In this document: piece by piece, positions 5,592 to 7,218 of the stretch
Layout of the letters: each line of letters opens with the position of its first letter
Position numbering within the stretch: the stretch's first letter is position 1
NCBI GenBank assembly: GCA_023249395.1
Contig: JAHFCS010000103.1
Coordinates: 1 to 7,218 of the forward strand
Source of the DNA: Gemmatimonadota bacterium
GTDB lineage: Bacteria > Gemmatimonadota > Gemmatimonadetes > Gemmatimonadales > Gemmatimonadaceae
DNA length: 7,218 bases
Direction of reading: 5' to 3'
The notes under the pieces: generated by a model
Told to the model about the DNA's origin: nothing
What the model saw: the letters and a program-made list of their open reading frames with translations, nothing else
Databases searched by the model: none
Translations under genes and position numbers: made by a program

Positions 5592-6383
5592 ATGCTTTCA
5601 TTCCTCAAGAGCCGGCGCCGTGCCCGCCTGCGCGCCGCACCATTTCCATCTGAATGGAAAGGGCTGATCGAGAGGAACGTTCCTCTCTTCTCGCGGCTGC
5701 CTGCGGCTGACAGGACAGAGTTGCTGGGGCACATCCAGGTCCTGCTCGCCGAGAAGCACTGGGAAGGCGCCGGCGGCCTCGAGCTGACGGACGAGATTCG
5801 TGTGACAATTGCCGCCCAGGCGTGCGTGCTGCTTCTCCATCGCGAGCATGACTACTATCCGCGAGTGACGACGATTCTAGTTTATCCCAGTACCTATGTA
5901 GCAGCCGGCGAGCGGCATATCGGCGGCGGAATCTGGGAAGACGCCGAGGAGGTCAGGCTGGGGCACACCCAGCAGCAGCTTGGTGCGATCGTTCTCGCGT
6001 GGGACGCCGCTCTTCACGGATCCCGCGTCTACGATGACGGACAGAATGTGGTACTGCACGAGTTCGCGCATCAGCTGGACTTCGAGGGCGACAGCACCGA
6101 CGGCACGCCACTGCTCGAGACAAGGCAGCAGTACGTGTCATGGGCGCGCGTGCTTGGCGCTGAGTACCAGCGGCTCCGCAGACTCGACGCGACGGGGGAG
6201 AGCTCCTTTCTCGACAAGTACGGCGCTACAAACCCGGCGGAGTTTTTTGCAGTGGTGACCGAGTTCTTCTTCGAGAGACCGGTCGAGCTGCGCGCGGGTT
6301 ACCCTTCGCTCTATGCGGAATTGAAGGGATACTACCGGCAGGATCCGGCCGAGTTTGGATCCGGAACCACTGAAGGCGCCTAG
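5592..6383 (+). CDS. mtfA: MtfA-family zinc-dependent peptidase (M90)
   Basis: A 263-residue soluble peptidase close in length and layout to Escherichia coli MtfA. The zinc site is complete: HEFAH at 156-160 (ligands H156 and H160, catalytic E157) followed by QLD, and NPAEFFAVVTEFFF with E217 as the third ligand at the same spacing as E212 of the E. coli enzyme. Other family landmarks are IAAQACVLLL (73-82), ILVYPS (95-100), LAWD (135-138) and the closing YPSLYAELKGYYRQDP. There is no signal peptide, so it acts in the cytoplasm. In E. coli MtfA binds the glucose repressor Mlc and so affects ptsG; nothing nearby links this copy to sugar transport, and that role should not be assumed. The ATG at 5592 has only a weak AGAG upstream but gives an N-terminus matching the family. 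It ends 3 bases from the converging M20 gene. Confidence 0.93.
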   Translation: MLSFLKSRRRARLRAAPFPSEWKGLIERNVPLFSRLPAADRTELLGHIQVLLAEKHWEGAGGLELTDEIRVTIAAQACVLLLHREHDYYPRVTTILVYPSTYVAAGERHIGGGIWEDAEEVRLGHTQQQLGAIVLAWDAALHGSRVYDDGQNVVLHEFAHQLDFEGDSTDGTPLLETRQQYVSWARVLGAEYQRLRRLDATGESSFLDKYGATNPAEFFAVVTEFFFERPVELRAGYPSLYAELKGYYRQDPAEFGSGTTEGA

Positions 6384-6386
6384 ATG

Positions 6387-7218
6387 TCAGCCGCCCGCGC
6401 CCTTGCTGAGCCGATATAGAAACACTGCTGCTCTCGCTGTCAGTGGACCGAACATATTGAGATTCGCGGTCTCCTTGTCGGTGTGATCATCCCACCCCGC
6501 CAATCCAAGCCCATCAACTGCGGCCGAGACGTACGGCGCAGTGAACGAGACGTCAGCAGCTCCGGCGCGCATCGGATCGACTGCGATCACTGAGCCGTAG
6601 CCGAGCTCGCGGCTCACCTCGTCGTAGGCGGCGAGAAGACTCTGGTTGCCGTCAGTCGGCGCAAGTGGGGGATATCCGTCGCTGAACGTGATCTCGGAGG
6701 TCGTGTGGGGAAGTGACCGCGTCACGATTGCGCGCATCGTCGTCTTCACCCTCGTTAGCTGCTCCGGTGAAATAGCGCGAACATCGCCAGTCACCTGCAT
6801 CTCCTTGGCTACGACATTGGACTTGCCGTAGGCGCTCCCGCCGGGCTGAGTGGTGTCGGCTCGAACGTCGGTCCCGCCAAGGACGTAGCCGGGATTGAAG
6901 GTGAGGTACTGCTGCGCGCTCAGCTGTTCGCGGAATTCCTGGAGCACGCGGGCACTCTCGAAGATGGCGCCGGCGCCGACGTCCGCACGGAAGATCTGCG
7001 AGGAGTGAGCGGGTAACCCGGTGGACCTCACGGTCCACGCGCTCGCTCCCCGACGCGAGATGACAGCGGTGCGTGGATAGCCGGAGCCATCCTCGAACCC
7101 AATCGCGAACCGGGACCGCTTTGCCGCGTCGATCAAAGTGGCGCGCGCCAGCTCGAGAGGGTGGCCGGCGTCCTCCTCGTCGCCGGAAAAAACGGCGGTG
7201 ATGCTCATCGCGTCGAGG
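6387..7218 (-). CDS. M20-family metallopeptidase, C-terminal part (5' end outside window)
   Basis: The last 277 codons of a di-zinc peptidase of the M20 family (carboxypeptidase G2, ArgE, DapE relatives). The frame is open to the window edge. A Met codon at 7208 is internal, because the reading LDA-MSITAVFSGDEEDAG places it inside the strand just before the GDEE motif. Numbering from that Met, E11 is the general-base Glu and E12 a zinc ligand, E39 in GFEDG a further ligand, PAHSSQIF (66-73) lies in the lid/dimerisation domain, and H242 in DDHTDKE is the final zinc ligand. The missing N-terminal part should hold the first His and Asp ligands and any signal peptide. The GDEEDAG...PAHSSQIF form is common in exported glutamate-carboxypeptidase-like members, but substrate and location cannot be settled from this half. 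Confidence 0.92.
   Translation of the reverse strand, partial: LDAMSITAVFSGDEEDAGHPLELARATLIDAAKRSRFAIGFEDGSGYPRTAVISRRGASAWTVRSTGLPAHSSQIFRADVGAGAIFESARVLQEFREQLSAQQYLTFNPGYVLGGTDVRADTTQPGGSAYGKSNVVAKEMQVTGDVRAISPEQLTRVKTTMRAIVTRSLPHTTSEITFSDGYPPLAPTDGNQSLLAAYDEVSRELGYGSVIAVDPMRAGAADVSFTAPYVSAAVDGLGLAGWDDHTDKETANLNMFGPLTARAAVFLYRLSKGAGG

Noticed and set aside
6341..6364. Repeated GGATCCGG words near the mtfA-like 3' end
   Set aside because: An eight-base word repeated twice within GC-rich coding sequence encoding a normal C-terminus; likely chance.
6387..7208. Met at 7208 as the true start of the M20 peptidase
   Set aside because: The frame remains open to the window edge, and the Met lies directly before the GDEE active-site motif, so the first zinc ligands must be encoded further upstream; the gene is cut by the edge.

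Overview
The window is about 7.2 kb of GC-rich bacterial DNA (about 57-68% GC in the 60-base stretches I counted by hand). It is densely packed with chromosome-type genes. The mix is a VapBC pair, a Gfo/Idh/MocA oxidoreductase, a ceramidase-like lipoprotein, an MtfA-type peptidase and an M20 peptidase. This would fit a soil-type Gram-negative phylum such as Gemmatimonadota or Acidobacteriota, but that is an inference from gene flavour only. No rRNA, tRNA, CRISPR array, insertion sequence or phage gene was seen.

Layout. Bases 1-148 hold the 3' end of a vapB antitoxin gene, joined through an ATGA overlap to a complete vapC toxin gene (145-528). Sixteen bases later on the same strand is a Gfo/Idh/MocA-family NAD(P)-dependent oxidoreductase (545-1570). 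Converging on it from the minus strand is a two-gene unit: a 69-residue XRE/Cro-type repressor (2102-1893) followed directly by a small three-helix membrane protein (1884 or 1896 down to 1591). The divergent region 2103-2248 carries a perfect 15-bp palindrome just upstream of a plausible minus-strand promoter, so autoregulation of the repressor/membrane-protein unit is likely.

To the right, on the plus strand, lies a 763-residue exported ceramidase-like lipoprotein (2249-4540). It keeps the neutral-ceramidase metal-site motifs but has valine where the family's catalytic serine (GDVSP) is expected. A 243-base spacer with hairpins and a possible promoter leads to a 225-residue lipoprotein of no family I recognise (4784-5461). 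After 130 bases comes a complete MtfA-like zinc peptidase (5592-6383). It converges almost end to end, 3 bases apart, with the C-terminal part of an M20-family peptidase on the minus strand (6387-7218), which runs off the right edge.

How the genes relate. Only the VapB/VapC and repressor/membrane-protein pairs show firm operon structure. The rest look like separate transcription units with housekeeping, envelope or lipid-related roles. I found no multi-gene defence or biosynthetic system. The most notable signal is the ceramidase homologue with an apparently lost nucleophile; second is the operator-controlled repressor/membrane-protein pair.
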